A DNA stretch of 64,000 nucleotides. Origin: Reclinomonas americana ATCC 50394. Taxonomy: Eukaryota > Jakobida > Jakobea > Jakobida. Every line of letters begins with the position of its first letter. Positions within the stretch are counted from its first letter, which is position 1. The position numbers and the translations under genes are program-made. Shown in pieces: positions 52,533-64,000 of this stretch. The stretch spans positions 94,563-158,562 of the forward strand of contig PS015120.1 in assembly GCA_048213135.1 (NCBI GenBank). The letters run 5' to 3'. The notes below the pieces were generated by a model, which did no database searches, had not been told where the DNA came from, and saw only the letters and a list, made by a program, of their open reading frames with translations.

Positions 52533-55500
52533 CTACGTACCTCGTTGGTTGCGCAAACGGCGTGCTTCGGCCCTCCTTTCGTCCTCTGTCATGTACTGAT
52601 CCAGCGCCACCTCTAGCTCATCATCAACACCCACACCACCTGTGCACACACACAATGTGTCATCAACGAGCGAGCAACAGGGCGTCTAACCACGCTCTCC
52701 AATCGCACCTTCTTGCATCTGTGGGTCTTGCACGTGCCGCGAAGCGGCTAGCAACTCCGCCGCAGCCGCGTACCACGTGTGCACCTGCGAGGGAGTGCGG
52801 TCTGCGCTTCCTTGTGGTGAGAAACAAGCCCTTCCAAGCCATTCAATCAGCGACGCATTCGGCGTACCCTCTGCTGCGCTGCATCGGTCAAACAGAGCCA
52901 CCATCCTCCCAAACAGCGCATGCATGGAGGTGGAGACGGATGGTGGATCGGGGCGCCGATTTCGCGTCAGCACCGGCGTGCGGGCGGTCTCATTCACAAC
53001 CACCATCAGTGAGCGACGTGCTACACGAAGGATTGGGTGGAGAGCAGTAAGTGGACAGCAACAAGAAATAAATTCAAAGACTCGTGACGAGCTTACCTCG
53101 TTCCAGTGACCAGTGCCACCGACTGCTGACTCCAACCTCCGACGCCATCATTCTCCAGTACAGAAGCGGTGATGATCCGAGCGCCACGCAAGCCAAGGTC
53201 ACCTCGGCTGCTTGTGGCCACAGCGACGGTTGCATCGGCACCACGTCCAACATCTCGTTCAGCAGCCTTTAGACAGCATCATCAGCACGCAACACACCCA
53301 CAAACGACACACAGACGCCGGCACGACTCAACTTCCACTTGGTACTCGCGTCGGCAGCAGCGCCGCAAAACGCCGACGCAAACAGATGAACGCGCGAAAA
53401 CACGTCCAGCTTCTCAAAGTGGCCCCTGCGGCGGAGTCAGGCCGTGTTAGTCGACGATGCGTGAAACAAGGATGCGGAGCACGAGTGGCGCAACTGGAAG
53501 AGTGCGCCTCGCAGCTCGCGCAGTGCGCCGAATTCACATTCACCAGCCATGACTGCACAGCACCCGGCAGCAAAGGCGTGCTCCGATCCCGACGCATCGT
53601 CTGTGCGCGCGCATCGATTTTAGCGGGCAGACGCGTGAAACATGCTGCAGACGACACAGCAAGCGCAACCTCCTTCCTGATGCGTGATAAATGTCGGCTT
53701 GAGTCGGGCCACCACCGAACTGACACGGTAAAAGTGGTGATTGGTCGCCGTGCTCGCCTCCAGCTCTGTGCACATGCGCACCGTCAGCACTCCCACACAC
53801 AAAACACACAAAGTGGAATTCACACGCATCGCACCTCGCACAGACTGCGGCTGCTGCACAGTGTCAAAAGCCAGCAGCGCTTGCACAGCTGCGTTGCCAA
53901 TGTCGTCGCGCACGGCAGCAGCCACCGATGCGTCGAGTGGCGCCACACGACTGCCACCAATGCTCTGCGAGAGTGCGACATTGAGCTGACGGCCAGTGAG
54001 CATGGCCACCAGCTTCTCCAAGGCCGCCACATCGGCTTCGCGAACAGCCTCGTTTGTGCTGCGTGACGGCAGGTCAGTTGTCCGCACCCACACTGCCGGG
54101 CATTGGAAAGAAACATGAAGACACGCAACTCGGCCGTAAACGGAAGCACCAGCAGGGAGGGCACGTGGTGTCGAATGACATCGGGTGACAGCACCGAGAG
54201 GATGCTCGGCAGTGCCTCGAGCAAGCGCACACGTGCCACACTCGGCAGCTGCTCAAACACCATGGCCTGCAGCACCTCAAACGTGCAGGCGTCGGTCTCA
54301 CGGGCCCGCAACTCTGCACAGGCGATACCCACACACGCGGCAAGTGCCACACTCGCCAGCGCATCCTCGTGACCGGCGACTGCGCGTCGCGACAGTAGGG
54401 GAGCCATGATGCCGGGAACTGTGATTCCACTCAGCGCAAACGGCATCTCTCGAGGCAGGAGCGAGACCACGCTGACAGCGGCGGCGACCGCAGCTGTCAT
54501 CAAGTGAATGTCGCCGTAAGTCAATCAAGTGCAAGAATACAGATGCGCACACTGGATGAAAGAATCAGCTTACCTCGGCATGCACTCTCCTCGGCGGCAC
54601 CGATGGGTTGCAAAATCAGTGGCAACAAGTGCTGCGCCAGGCACGCTTCGGGGAAGTCCTGTGCACAAATTGAACAGCGTGAGTGGATGGAGGAGAACGT
54701 TCCATGAGAGACGTGCGCGCGACGCAACGTGTAGCACAATCTTGGTGGGAGACGAATTGGAGCCGCCGGCGCGATTGGCTGTTGCTGTTCGCAGGCGATC
54801 GGAAGCGACCAGCAGTGCGAGCAGCGTGGCCGCAACGCCGGCACTCCGCGGATCCTGCTGAATGGCGCGACCGACGCAGGCGACTGCTCTCTCCAGCAAC
54901 TGCAGGTAGCAATTTGTGAGAGCAGGGCAGCAGGGCCACATCATGAAAAGTGCAGCCGCACCGTGCCAAACTGCCGGTTCTGCCACAGTGTGGCCTCGCT
55001 GCGCGCCACTGACGGTGGTGGAGGCGTCACATGATCCAAGTGGAACTCGGGTGACAACAGCTCGCCATCGCACACAGTGAGGCATCTGCAACGACGGCGG
55101 TGGGTGACTTGGAGATAAGATGGTCAGATCAACATGGGTGACGCACGCCAGCAGAGAGCCCAGTCGAATCTTGGCAAGTGGAGTGGTTGAGGCCAGGTGC
55201 ATCACATGGTCGACAAACTGAGCCGCTGTCGGCACACCCTCCAGCAGGATGCTACAGCAAAGGAAGCAATCAATTGCAGCTGCCAACAAATCGATGCACC
55301 ACACAACCACCTACCGATCACGCAAGCCAACGCGCAAGACCAACGCCGATCCGACTAGCGCAGCCTGCAGTACCGGCGACGTATCCACGGTCCATCCGTC
55401 ACGCGTGCACACCAGCCACAGCCTGAAACATCATTGTGAGACGTGACTGCGGACAAGGCAAATGAGTGTCTCACTCCATACGAAACAGCTTGGCCAATGG

Positions 55501-58500
55501 TCCAGTCTGCTTCACGGCCGAAGCCGCCTTGCTGTGCATATTGTACAGCACAAGGGCGGTGGATAGCAGCACTGCGGCCGCGGCATCGATCATCTGCGCC
55601 GACATGGGCGGCCCATTCACTGCACATATCAAAAAAGAGTCAGCACGAAGAAGACTCAGCCAGCTGGGCAGGAGGTGCACGCACGTGACTCAGAAACCGA
55701 TACCGCCGCCTGCGTCAGCACTTTCAGAAGAGCTTCCTGCTTGGCTGCTGGCTGCGCCAAGCTGGCAAATGCAGTGCCCAGGTGTGCTCCGAGTGGCGCG
55801 AGTGAGGAGGCCAGGTGGTCGCGAGCTTGCAGAGCTGTACCCAACACACACGAGGACGTGAGGCGGGCAAGGGTCGTTACACCGCAAAGGTGTGCATCGC
55901 ACCTGAACCGCGCAGCTGGCTGGCGTGCCTCTGCAGCCTCTCGAAAATGTCTGTCGCCAGCGCAGCACGCGCTCGCTGGTCGCCGAGTTGAGCACCAAAG
56001 TTGGCTGACGGAGCACACACGTGTGAATTGAGTTCATCGCCGTGTGTCGCACTCGCAAGCAGGCACACAAACCGCTGCGGCCGCTGGCCACGGCATGCGC
56101 AATCAGACCGAGTCCGAGACCCGCTCCAAACGCTTGCTCCATGCGACTCTCCAACACGTGCACGATGTCTTCCACCTGCCACCACCACTGTCAGCACCGA
56201 CCGCTGCGAATAACTGCGAGGACTGCAATACCTCACGCGCATCGCCCGTATCAGCCGATAAAGCCAGCGCCAAGCACAGTGAGTGCACCGATGCTTCGCC
56301 GGTCACCTGCGGCGCCAGCGCCATGAGCGATCGTCGCACCGAGCGCAAGTCAACGCCGCTCATGGCCGGCACAGCCAGGAACAAGCTGCCGACTGCCAGC
56401 AGTCCATTCGAAGCATTCATCTCCCCACTTGCGTGCACGTCCACTCCAATGCGATGCACCGCCGCTGCCGCATCAATCCACGCTGCCGACTCACCCAGTC
56501 CGCCGTCGCGCATGTGCACGCGCACTCGCAGGCGACAGTACTGCGCGGCCATGGTTACGATGCAACAACAATGAAAGAGATCGAAAGAGCGTCTTAACGT
56601 ACCTCACGAACAAAGGTAGTCCACGCCGGAGCGGCGTACAGCTGGAGCGTCCAGTCGGAAAGCGCCACCGATGCCACAGCGACGTCGGCCAGCAGAGTCG
56701 CGAACAAGTGGTCCAGGCTGCTTGTGTTCCACTGCCACAGACTGAGCTCTGCATTACCATTGCACCAGAACCCACAACAAAAAACACACATACCGTGATC
56801 GAGGCCGCATTCGCCTCGGCCATGTTTGCGCGAAACTCGGCGGCGTACGCAAAGAGTACCGCAAGTCCACCGCTGGATGCACCACCACTTTGCGGCTGCA
56901 TGTACACGTCCACAGCATCCTCTGCCGCCGACAGTGCGCGCACCACCGCGTCCAGCGGCTGCTGACCTTTGCTGCTCTCGACACCTTTTCGCCGGCCTCC
57001 ACGCGACGCCTGCGCACCGCCGCTGCGCAACGTGCCGTGATCCTTGGATTGCCACATGTCGGCGAGCTCCTGCGACAAAAACTCTGCAAGCAGACGCTGC
57101 GTCTGCTCAAAACACGACATGCTGCCGTCGCCAGCATCCATGCGCTCCGACTGCATGACAACCATACGTCACAACACGCCACGTGAATGATGGCAGAATA
57201 CCAACAACAGCACTTGCACACACCTCGAAATCAAAAATCGGCTTCAGCTGTTCGGTACACAAGGCCGCATACGCCACTTGATTGCGTCGCTTCTCCTCGA
57301 AAATGTCCACTGTGCATCACCAGTGAGCAACAACCATCCGGCCCTCAAAAGCACTCCTCCTCCCTCAACGCAACAGGCTTCCTGTGCCTGCTTTTCAGCA
57401 TCCTCAGCATTGGTAGCAGCACTACCACTGCCACTGCCACCGCCGCGCGGTGCAGATGCTGTCGGCGGCGCTGCGTCTGGGTCGACAGCCGGTGGCTCAT
57501 CGTCAAGGCGCATGGTGGCCCGTTGGCGCGCAATCAGGCGATCCACACCAAAGGCCAGAAGGGTGCTGTAGGCCGTCTGCCGCACTCTGCATACGCACTC
57601 CTGGTAAGTACAGAAAATGGCACGCAATATGTGCACCTCACTCGTGCGCACGCAACACGGGTGACGGGTCGCCGGCGATTTGCCATGCAGAGTCGATCGC
57701 CTCGAAAATGTGTGACACGGGTTCCTCCTCGTCCTCGTCACCATCGCCTCCTCTCTTCGCCCCCTCCTCTTGCTCCTCGTCATCCTCGTCGCCATCATCA
57801 CCGTCACCCGGGTGCTTCAGTGGCTTGTTCCGTCCAGGACCCATATCGTCATCATCGCCATCATCGTCGTCGTCAGCGCCCTCAGTCAACAGTGCCAGTG
57901 CCAACACTGCGCATGTCGCCTGCGCCACTGGCGAGCTGAATGTGCACACTCTGAAGCGTGTGGCGGAGTGAGCAGCGAGAACCCAAAAAGAGAATGCGAT
58001 GTGCGCAACTCCAGCACAGGCCCTCGCATGGCGGCCCACGCCGAGGCATAATCGAGCACGCCCACCTCGAGGAACGCGCGGAAGCAGTTGAGTGCCGCAC
58101 GCAAAATGCGCTCACTAGATTGCAGTGACGACTCGGCGCCATCCCACACCGCTCCTGTGCGACGGTGAGATGCAACAGGTGAGTCGCGGTCGCCGTCCAC
58201 AGAGTTACACACCACGCTCCGCAATGCTGTCGGCTTCGTCCGTCACTGCCGCGCAGGCCCAGGAAACAACACGCGACAGCAACGGCACGTAGTCCTGTGA
58301 GGCAGAGTCCGACACGGCGGGACTTCGCACCACATCGGTCATGCACATGCAGACGGCCACACGCAGGTCTTCGCTGCTGCTTCCGGCCTCTGTTGAGTAT
58401 GTGAGTCGTGCGATAAGTAAGAAAGCAGAGAGTGAGAAAGATTAGGCAACAAGAGTCGAACCATCCCACGCGCTGGTCACTGCGCTGTTCAAGCGACCGA

Positions 58501-60812
58501 GATAAGGCGGATTTGCAATGGCCAGTCGGCAGTACGCACGCAGTCCGACGGCCCGCATTCCCTCGGCCTTCAACAACGCATTGATGACGCGCAACACCGC
58601 AGCTCTGTGCAGTGCTGTTCAGTCTCACATGACAACACTGGCGGGTCGTGCGGCAGCAGCGCAAACGAACACTGTGTGCTTCTCCGTCTCGCGCGCCTGC
58701 ACGTGGAAGTTGCTCGGGTGCATACTCGGCAACGCATACACCAGCTCAAGCACACTCTGCGCATCCTCGGCCGCGGTGCTTGCTGTGCTGCTGCTGATAA
58801 ACGACAGCAGCGAGACGAGCAGCGGCATCATCCAGTCGATCCATTGTCCGCGTACGTGCTGCAGCGACGTTGATTGCACGCAGTGTCAGCGTCACCCAAT
58901 AAACAACCACCGTCTGCATTCGACATGTACCTGCGCCACCCACTGCTGGTGAAAGTCGACCAACGCCCGTGCTGCCAGCAGTCGAACTCGTGCATTGCGT
59001 GGGTGGCTGGTGAGTGCACTCAAAATGAGGCCGCGCTCGGCAATCTTGCCCTGCACATACACCACATGTGTTAGCAGGATGCGGTGCATGGCGGGCAGTT
59101 CTACAGAGGCACAAACCTGTCGCTGAACGCCAGAATTGGTCGTCTCGTGTGTCACCAACGCACGCAACAGCGTGGCGGCAGTGTCGGTCACCACCGCCTC
59201 CTCCGCAGTCGGGGAAAACAGCGGGGCCAGCGTGTACACAACTAGATGCGTCAGCGGCTGCAACACGGGAAGCAAGTCGCCATCAACAGACGGCGGCGAC
59301 GACTGCTCGCCGTCGACAGAGGACTCCTCGGCTGCAATTGACTTTCGGGCAATCTGCAACATCTCCGCACATCGCGTGGTCACCGCCGCCGCCGTGTCTG
59401 CGCTCAACAGCTGCTGCGCTGCCGACGCCGCATACACGAGCGCCAGCTCGCCGCAGGCCAAAGCTGCAGTCGCCACGGCCGAGCGCACGTCCACCGCATG
59501 CCGCAACACAACGCCATACAAGTCAAGCAGTGGCGGCCACAGATCCGAGTCCTCCCCGCCACTGAGCAACACCAGGTACGGCAGGTGCACGAGCAGAGCA
59601 CACAACGTGACGTGGCAGGTGCGCCATGTCGTGCTGTGCGCCAACAGCTACACACACAGAGCGACATTAGTGCGCTCGAATCCACCTTCAGGCAACGGAG
59701 TGCCAAACCTCTCGCAAGTGGTGGACGTGGTTCTCCACCTCCACTGCCTCGCGTGCCGCTCCGTTCTCCGCAGCTCGCACCGCCGTCACAATGCGCTGCA
59801 GCACAGCTTGCACAAGCAGCGGCGAAGCGTGCCGACTGTGCGACAGGGCGCGGAACGCCGCATCGTGCAGGCTCTCTGCTGCCACCGTCGGCCACTCCCC
59901 ACGCAACACGGGCGACAAGCGGATCGACTACGCAGAAGAGTGCCACGCGTCAGGCAACAAGGGGAAAGAACACAACGGTGTGAACGCGGCACGACGCACC
60001 GACACAAACGGTGAGAATGCGCGTTGCAGAAGACGACTCAGCGCCGTCAGCGCTGCCGGCGAGGAGTCTGCGCGCAACATCAACTCTCGTGCCTGCGCCC
60101 AGAATTCACCGCGCACCACTGCCGTCGCACTGGCAGTGGCCGCGTCGGCCGACACATTCTCGCCGACAAACACCATGCACGGCAGAAACACCTCACTCGC
60201 CAGCGCCAGCACACTCTGCGCATGCGCCTCTGCACGACGGGCGTCACGTCAGCAGCAGCAACAGGAGGAGCAGCACCTGCACTATTCTAAACACGGAGCA
60301 CACCATCGCGAATGCCGTGGAGAACCGCAAAGCACGCCTGCAACAAGTCGACTCGAATCTCCGGCCGCGACGTCCACAGATCGCGCAAGAGCACATGCAC
60401 ATCGGCACGCCCACTATCCGGCATTGTGAAGATGTGTCGCACTATGTCGCCCAACAGTCGGCGATGAATGCCTCCCGCGTTCTCAATGAGCACTGGTGCG
60501 AGGTGCGATGTGATGATTGATGCATGCATGCATGTGAATGAGCAAGTGAGTGAGTGCGACGCACTTGTCAGCACATCGCGTGCATTCGGGGAGAGTTTCC
60601 ACAGAGTGTCGAGAATGGCGTGCTGCACCGAGCTGGTCTCTGCGCGTGCAAACCGCTTGCGCAAGTCGGTGATCCATCCGTCTGTTCTCGGAGAGCATGA
60701 GTATCACTGTGATGTGTAAGAGGGTGAGTGGCACGGAACTTATCTCACTGCGCGAGGCAGTGTTGGCACGAGTGAGCAGGCTGCGACACCAGCGCACAAC
60801 CTCGCTGCTCAT
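52533..60812 (-). CDS. Large HEAT/ARM-type alpha-solenoid protein, FOCAD-like candidate
   Basis: Minus-strand gene of many short exons, from MSSEVVRWCRSLLTRANTAS (ATG 60,812) to a tail DDELEVALDQYMTEDERRAE ... RLRNQRGT with TAG at 52,533. Nearly all coding sequence is amphipathic helical repeats, for example IRVDLLQACFAVLHGIRDGV, LLPVLQPLTHLVVYTLAPLF, VRQTAYSTLLAFGVDRLIAR, VARVRLLEALPSILSVLSPD and LAQHLLPLILQPIGAAEESA. An acidic Asp/Glu insert sits near 57.75-57.87 kb and a Gly/Ser insert near 57.4 kb. The second exon, ITDLRKRFARAETSSVQHAI, resembles the first helices of focadhesin, and the total size (about 1,800-2,000 residues) fits, but I rate the FOCAD assignment as tentative. FOCAD is linked to SKI-complex mRNA decay in animals. 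One intron (donor 54,728) starts GTTGCGT. Confidence 0.6.
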
Positions 60813-60865
60813 CGAAGGACGCTGAAAGAAGAAATGTGCAACAACAGGACTTCTTTCATTCAATG

Positions 60866-61893
60866 TCAACTTGAGAGTGTGCCTGGTGGGAAGCAGCTCA
60901 CTCCATGCTCGAGACACTTGAAATGCAGAGTGAGCGACGCACTGCGCCGATCCTCGTCCTCTTCTTCGATGGTGATCTGGCGCAGGGGGGGAGAGCATTG
61001 AGCATGAGAAGACAAATGTTCCTTATTTGCTTGTTGTATCGCACCTGTCCGTGCACGTCCTTGCTGATGCCAGTCTCCAGCCCCTGCACTGTGAGCACTG
61101 TGCGACTCCAGTGTCTTAGCGACGCCGCCAGCAGCTTCGCCTCCGCGTCGTCCTCATCCGCGTGAGCGCGAACGATCAGACGAGCACCGTGCTGCATGAG
61201 CTCCAAAATGTGAGCCGCAAGCACTCCCACCGCACCGCACCGTCTCCTCCTCCGCGCTCTCACCTCCTCTGCAAACACGCGCAGGTAGTGCACCACCTGC
61301 AGCGCCTCTGTCGCTCCCCAAAACAGCGCCAGCGTATTCAAACAGTCGACAATGAGCAGCTGCGGAGTGACACCGGCCACAGGCGACACCATCAGCTCGA
61401 CCAGTCCACGCGCACCGCCTCCTCCCCCCTCCGCGAGCGGGAAGTGTGTCACAGGAGGAGGCGCCGCCACAGCCTCCCCGACCTCCACAGTCAGCGGCGA
61501 CTTGAGTGCCAGCGTGCCTCCACTTGCACCAGTCTCCTCCAGCACATCGACAAAGGCGAGTGGAGCAGCAGTGCCGGCGCCCAAGCGCAGTCCGCCACCA
61601 ATCTTGCGCGCAACTGTGCTCTGGTGCAGCCACGTGTGCTCTGTGGAGAGAATGCGGCAAGGCACTGCGTTGGCGGTCGCGCAACGAAGGAACTCGGCCG
61701 TGCAGAAGGAACCGTCGGCGGCCACGCTGTCAAGAATGCTCTGAGAGAGTGTCAGGAGTGACTCAAGGAGAGAGAGAGAGAGAGAGATAGAGAGGAGCGC
61801 AACAGTGAGGCCAGCACCCGGCACGACTCTTCTCTCTAGTAGCTCCTCCCAGCGACACGCGCGGTCGCCGTACTCGCACCACCCGCGCTGCAT
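60866..61893 (-). CDS. ELP6: Elongator complex subunit ELP6
   Basis: RecA-like subunit of the Elp4-Elp5-Elp6 ring of Elongator, needed for wobble-uridine modification of tRNA. Start MQRGWCEYGDRACRWEELLE at ATG 61,893. A 63-nt intron (61,741-61,803, beginning GTTGCGC) leads to SILDSVAADGSFCTAEFLR. Family landmarks are QLLIVDCLNTLALFWGATEA (Walker B-like strand), ARLIVRAHADEDDAEAKLLA and the diagnostic TVQGLETGISKDVHGQ. After another intron (donor GTGCGA), the C-terminus ITIEEEDEDRRSASLTLHF and KCLEHGVSCFPPGTLSS matches the final beta strands of ELP6. As is usual for this subunit, I see no P-loop. The stop is 53 bp upstream of the next gene's start on the same strand. Confidence 0.88.
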
Positions 61894-62096
61894 CGATGAT
61901 TGAGATGGAAGAGAGGACGATGCAGGACGCAACTGCGTGCCTTCATTGTGGTTGCGTCCTCCCTCCTTCGCTCAGCGTTGCACAAGAGAGCGTCTCTCAC
62001 ACCCGCGTCCATCGCTCGCAGTGAGACGAGTCGCCAGAGAAAGACAGAGCGAGAGACAACTCCAACGTCGCGTCCTCTCTCCCACTCAACGCATTG
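61894..62096. promoter_or_regulatory. Divergent promoter region ELP6 / SWEET with a perfect inverted repeat
   Basis: The 203 bp between outward-facing starts contains AGGACGCAAC (61,924-61,933) and its exact reverse complement GTTGCGTCCT (61,951-61,960), separated by 17 bp. The symmetry fits a shared binding site or 5' UTR splice donors for both genes. Confidence 0.5.
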
Positions 62097-62973
62097 ATGT
62101 CACTGCTGGAGTCGGCGCTGTCCACTCTGGGCATTGTGCTCTCACTGTGTGTGTTCCTGGCACCACTGCGGACACTAAGAACGCGATGGCACGAGGGCAC
62201 AACTGACAGAGAACCGATTCTGGTGTTGCTGGCTTCGTCGCTCATGTGCTGGCTGTGGTGGACGTATGGGTCTGTCTCTCTGTCTGTCTGTTAATGTCTC
62301 TCACACAGTGTCTCACTGCTTGTGGCTGAGCAGCGTTCTCATTCCAAACTGGAGCATTGTCACTGTCAACTTTTGTGGAATGGTGCTCGGTGTCGCCTAC
62401 TTGTACATGTATCACCAAGGGAGCGAGCGAAAGGTCACCACCACTCACTCTCCTTTGTTTGCATAGTCAGTCACTCGTTTGCTCAGATAGTCGCTCACTG
62501 CTGCAGGACTCGACTTTGGTTTCCATTGCCGGCACCCTGCTCATCTATGTGCTCGTGCTCGGCTACTTGACACTGGCCAACCCGATGCACACGGTCACGC
62601 ACTTGGGATTCATCTGTGCGGCCTCCTCTGTGGCCATGAATGCCTCGCCACTGGCCAAACTCGTTTCGTCGTGGTGCTGTTGTCTCTCATCGTACTTCAT
62701 GCTGCTCATTTGGGGGCGCGGCAGTCACACGTGGTGCGCACCAAGAACGCCGACTCGATATCGTCGGCACTGGCCGTGGCCAGTCTCGCCAACGCCATTG
62801 CGTGGACGTTCTACGGGTACGTGATTGAGGACGCGTTCGTGGTGGTGCCGAACGGGATCTCGCTGTGCTTGGCCGCCATTCAGGTGGCTCTCGTGTGCCG
62901 CTACTCGTGGATTGGCGGTCGATGGGGCGCCAAAGCGCTCCACTCCTCCACCTCTAATGTGCTCTTCTTTTGA
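62097..62973 (+). CDS. SWEET (MtN3/saliva) sugar transporter
   Basis: Seven-helix bidirectional sugar uniporter made of two MtN3 repeats joined by a linker helix. The first repeat starts MSLLESALSTLGIVLSLCVF with the conserved FLAPLRTLR, then LMCWLWWTYG. After an intron it continues SVLIPNWSIVTVNFCGMVLG ... AYLYMYHQG. The second half has LGFICAASSVAMNASPLAKL, then after an intron VVRTKNADSISSALAVASLA, AIAWTFYGYV and VVPNGISLCLAAIQVALVCR, including the conserved Pro and Asn of each triple-helix bundle. Length is about 235 residues. The short C-terminal tail ends SSTSNVLFF. The membrane is not predictable. Its stop lies 64 bp from the convergent neighbour's stop. Confidence 0.92.
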
Positions 62974-63037
62974 CGTAGACATCATCATCATGTTACACAC
63001 AATTCATAAACACAATAACAGGCAACAAAAACCACCA

Positions 63038-63981
63038 TTACTTGCGCAGCGCCGAGGCCGGCACGAACGGATTCCCGGGTCGAACGGATCCACCGTCTCC
63101 CGGCCCCGTTGGTCGTGTCGACGATACTCCTGTTGACGGCAACCGCTTCGGCGGCTTGCTGTAATCGTCGTCGTCGTCGTCGTCGTCATCCTCATCATCA
63201 TCACCACCGTCCTCGTCCTCGTCCTCGTCACTACCTCCCAGACGTCGCTGCTGCAGCCGCTTCTTTTTCTCGTCAGAGTCCGTCTTGCGCCGTTTCAACA
63301 GCGGCGGGTTTTCGGGACTCTCCAGCTTCTCCAGCACTTTCTCTGTGTGTAACGCAGTGAGCAACAGCGGGAGATCTGTTTGTCGTATCGTGTGCGACGA
63401 CACACCAAGCTCCTCCGAGTCTGGCGAGTCAAAATCGGCGAAAAAGTCGGGCGAGCGTGTGCGCTTCCCCGTCTGCGCCGGTGTGATGAGACTCGACGAG
63501 GACGCTGTCGACGAGTTCATCGAGTACACGGTCACATCGGCACCGGGCGAGCCTCTGCTGCCCCTGCAAGGTGGTGACAAGAGGCAACTGTCAGCTGTGG
63601 AGGAATCGGCTTCACGAACAAAAAACACACACGCAACATGGCACCGGGCGAGCCTCTGCCGCCTCTGCAAACGTAGCGGCAAGAGACAGTTGTGAGCTGC
63701 GGAGGAAGGCATCGACTTCACAAACAAAAAAAAACACGCAACATGGCAGGTGGTGACCCATTCGGATGCGCTGCTTTTCTGACCAGCTCGGCAAGGGAGA
63801 GTGGCTCGGGGGCCTTCAGACGGGCCTCCTCCTCCAGCTCCCGAATCTGCTCCTCGTCCGTGATGGCGTCTTCGGGCGTCGGTGCAGGGAACTTTTTGGG
63901 ATCGGCCTCGTGCATCTTTCGTCGAAAGTAGTTCACGAAGGGGATACACTCGCGGAGACGACCAATACCTGCACGTGCCAT
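63038..63981 (-). CDS. Charged nuclear-type protein with duplicated microexon
   Basis: The first visible exon encodes MARAGIGRLRECIPFVNYFR, ADPKKFPAPTPEDAITDEEQ and SLAELVRKAAHPNGSPPA. A CAG just after the ATG could instead be a splice acceptor, in which case the gene extends beyond the window. A 27-nt microexon (63,638-63,664) adding IGGRGSPGA lies between two introns that both start GTTGCGTG. The next exon begins MGSRGSPGADVTVYSMNSST and runs through a Ser-rich region, TGKRTRSPDFFADFDSP, a basic NLS-like PPLLKRRKTDSDEKKKRL, a long Asp/Glu tract and the C-terminus NPFVPASALRK (stop 63,038). No family is recognised; composition suggests a chromatin or RNA-related nuclear protein. Confidence 0.65.
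63537..63745 (-). repeat. Tandem duplication of an intron-exon unit (about 100 bp)
   Basis: Two adjacent units each contain, on the minus strand, the end of an exon, GTTGCGTG, a T-rich stretch, a GAAGYCGATKCC segment, CAG and the exon start GGCRGCAGAGGCTCGCCCGG. The copies differ at scattered positions, including AGGCGGCAG versus GGGCAGCAG. The duplication creates the 27-nt microexon and adds nine residues in frame. Confidence 0.8.
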
Positions 63982-64000
63982 CAGCCAGTGAGTTCGCTGT

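Overview
This is a 64-kb piece of a nuclear genome from a GC-rich, gene-dense, intron-rich eukaryote, most likely a free-living protist. Genes carry many short spliceosomal introns (about 55-110 nt), intergenic distances are often 50-200 bp, (CA)n/(GA)n/(CT)n microsatellites are frequent inside introns, and the proteins are plainly eukaryotic (CWC15, Elongator ELP6, ArfGAP, DCN1-like, SWEET, mitochondrial MECR, 5S rRNA). The mix of SUEL lectin, NHL, IPT/TIG-like and Ig-like surface repeats suggests an opisthokont-, apusomonad- or amoebozoan-type protist; I cannot name the species. Ten runs of N mark scaffold gaps.

Region 1 (1-19,011, minus) holds one giant modular surface/secreted protein gene, open at the left edge and missing its 5' exon(s). 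Blocks of NHL beta-propeller repeats alternate with IPT/TIG-like repeats at least four times and are followed by Ig-like repeats. Region 2 (19,595-30,566, plus) is a head-to-head large receptor-like gene: SUEL galactose/rhamnose-binding lectin domain, about a dozen Ig-like repeats of the same family, one transmembrane helix, and a 650-residue cytoplasmic tail with eight evenly spaced copies of a short motif. The junction between the two genes is microsatellite with a 20-N gap, and both genes lose their 5' exons there.

Region 3 (30.6-41.6 kb): CWC15 splicing factor, a coiled-coil protein, a small hypothetical gene, a second coiled-coil protein, a SMAP-type ArfGAP and a PX-like gene. Region 4 (41.9-50.4 kb): mitochondrial enoyl-reductase MECR with a complete 5S rRNA gene in its large intron, a DCN1-like neddylation factor, a small multi-pass membrane protein, and a RING/TRAF-zinc-finger/TLDc protein. 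Region 5 (50.5-64 kb): a BAR-domain protein, a long HEAT-type solenoid (FOCAD-like), ELP6, a SWEET sugar transporter and a basic/acidic nuclear-type protein.

The main unexpected signals are: (a) an unusual 5' splice-site class GTTGCGT, fixed by reading frame or homology in at least fifteen introns; (b) the eightfold tail motif; (c) the 5S gene inside a protein-gene intron; (d) a tandemly duplicated intron plus 27-nt microexon; (e) two gap-bounded contigs that appear inverted relative to the genes they belong to. The genes do not form an operon-like pathway; neighbours are arranged divergently or convergently with very short spacers.
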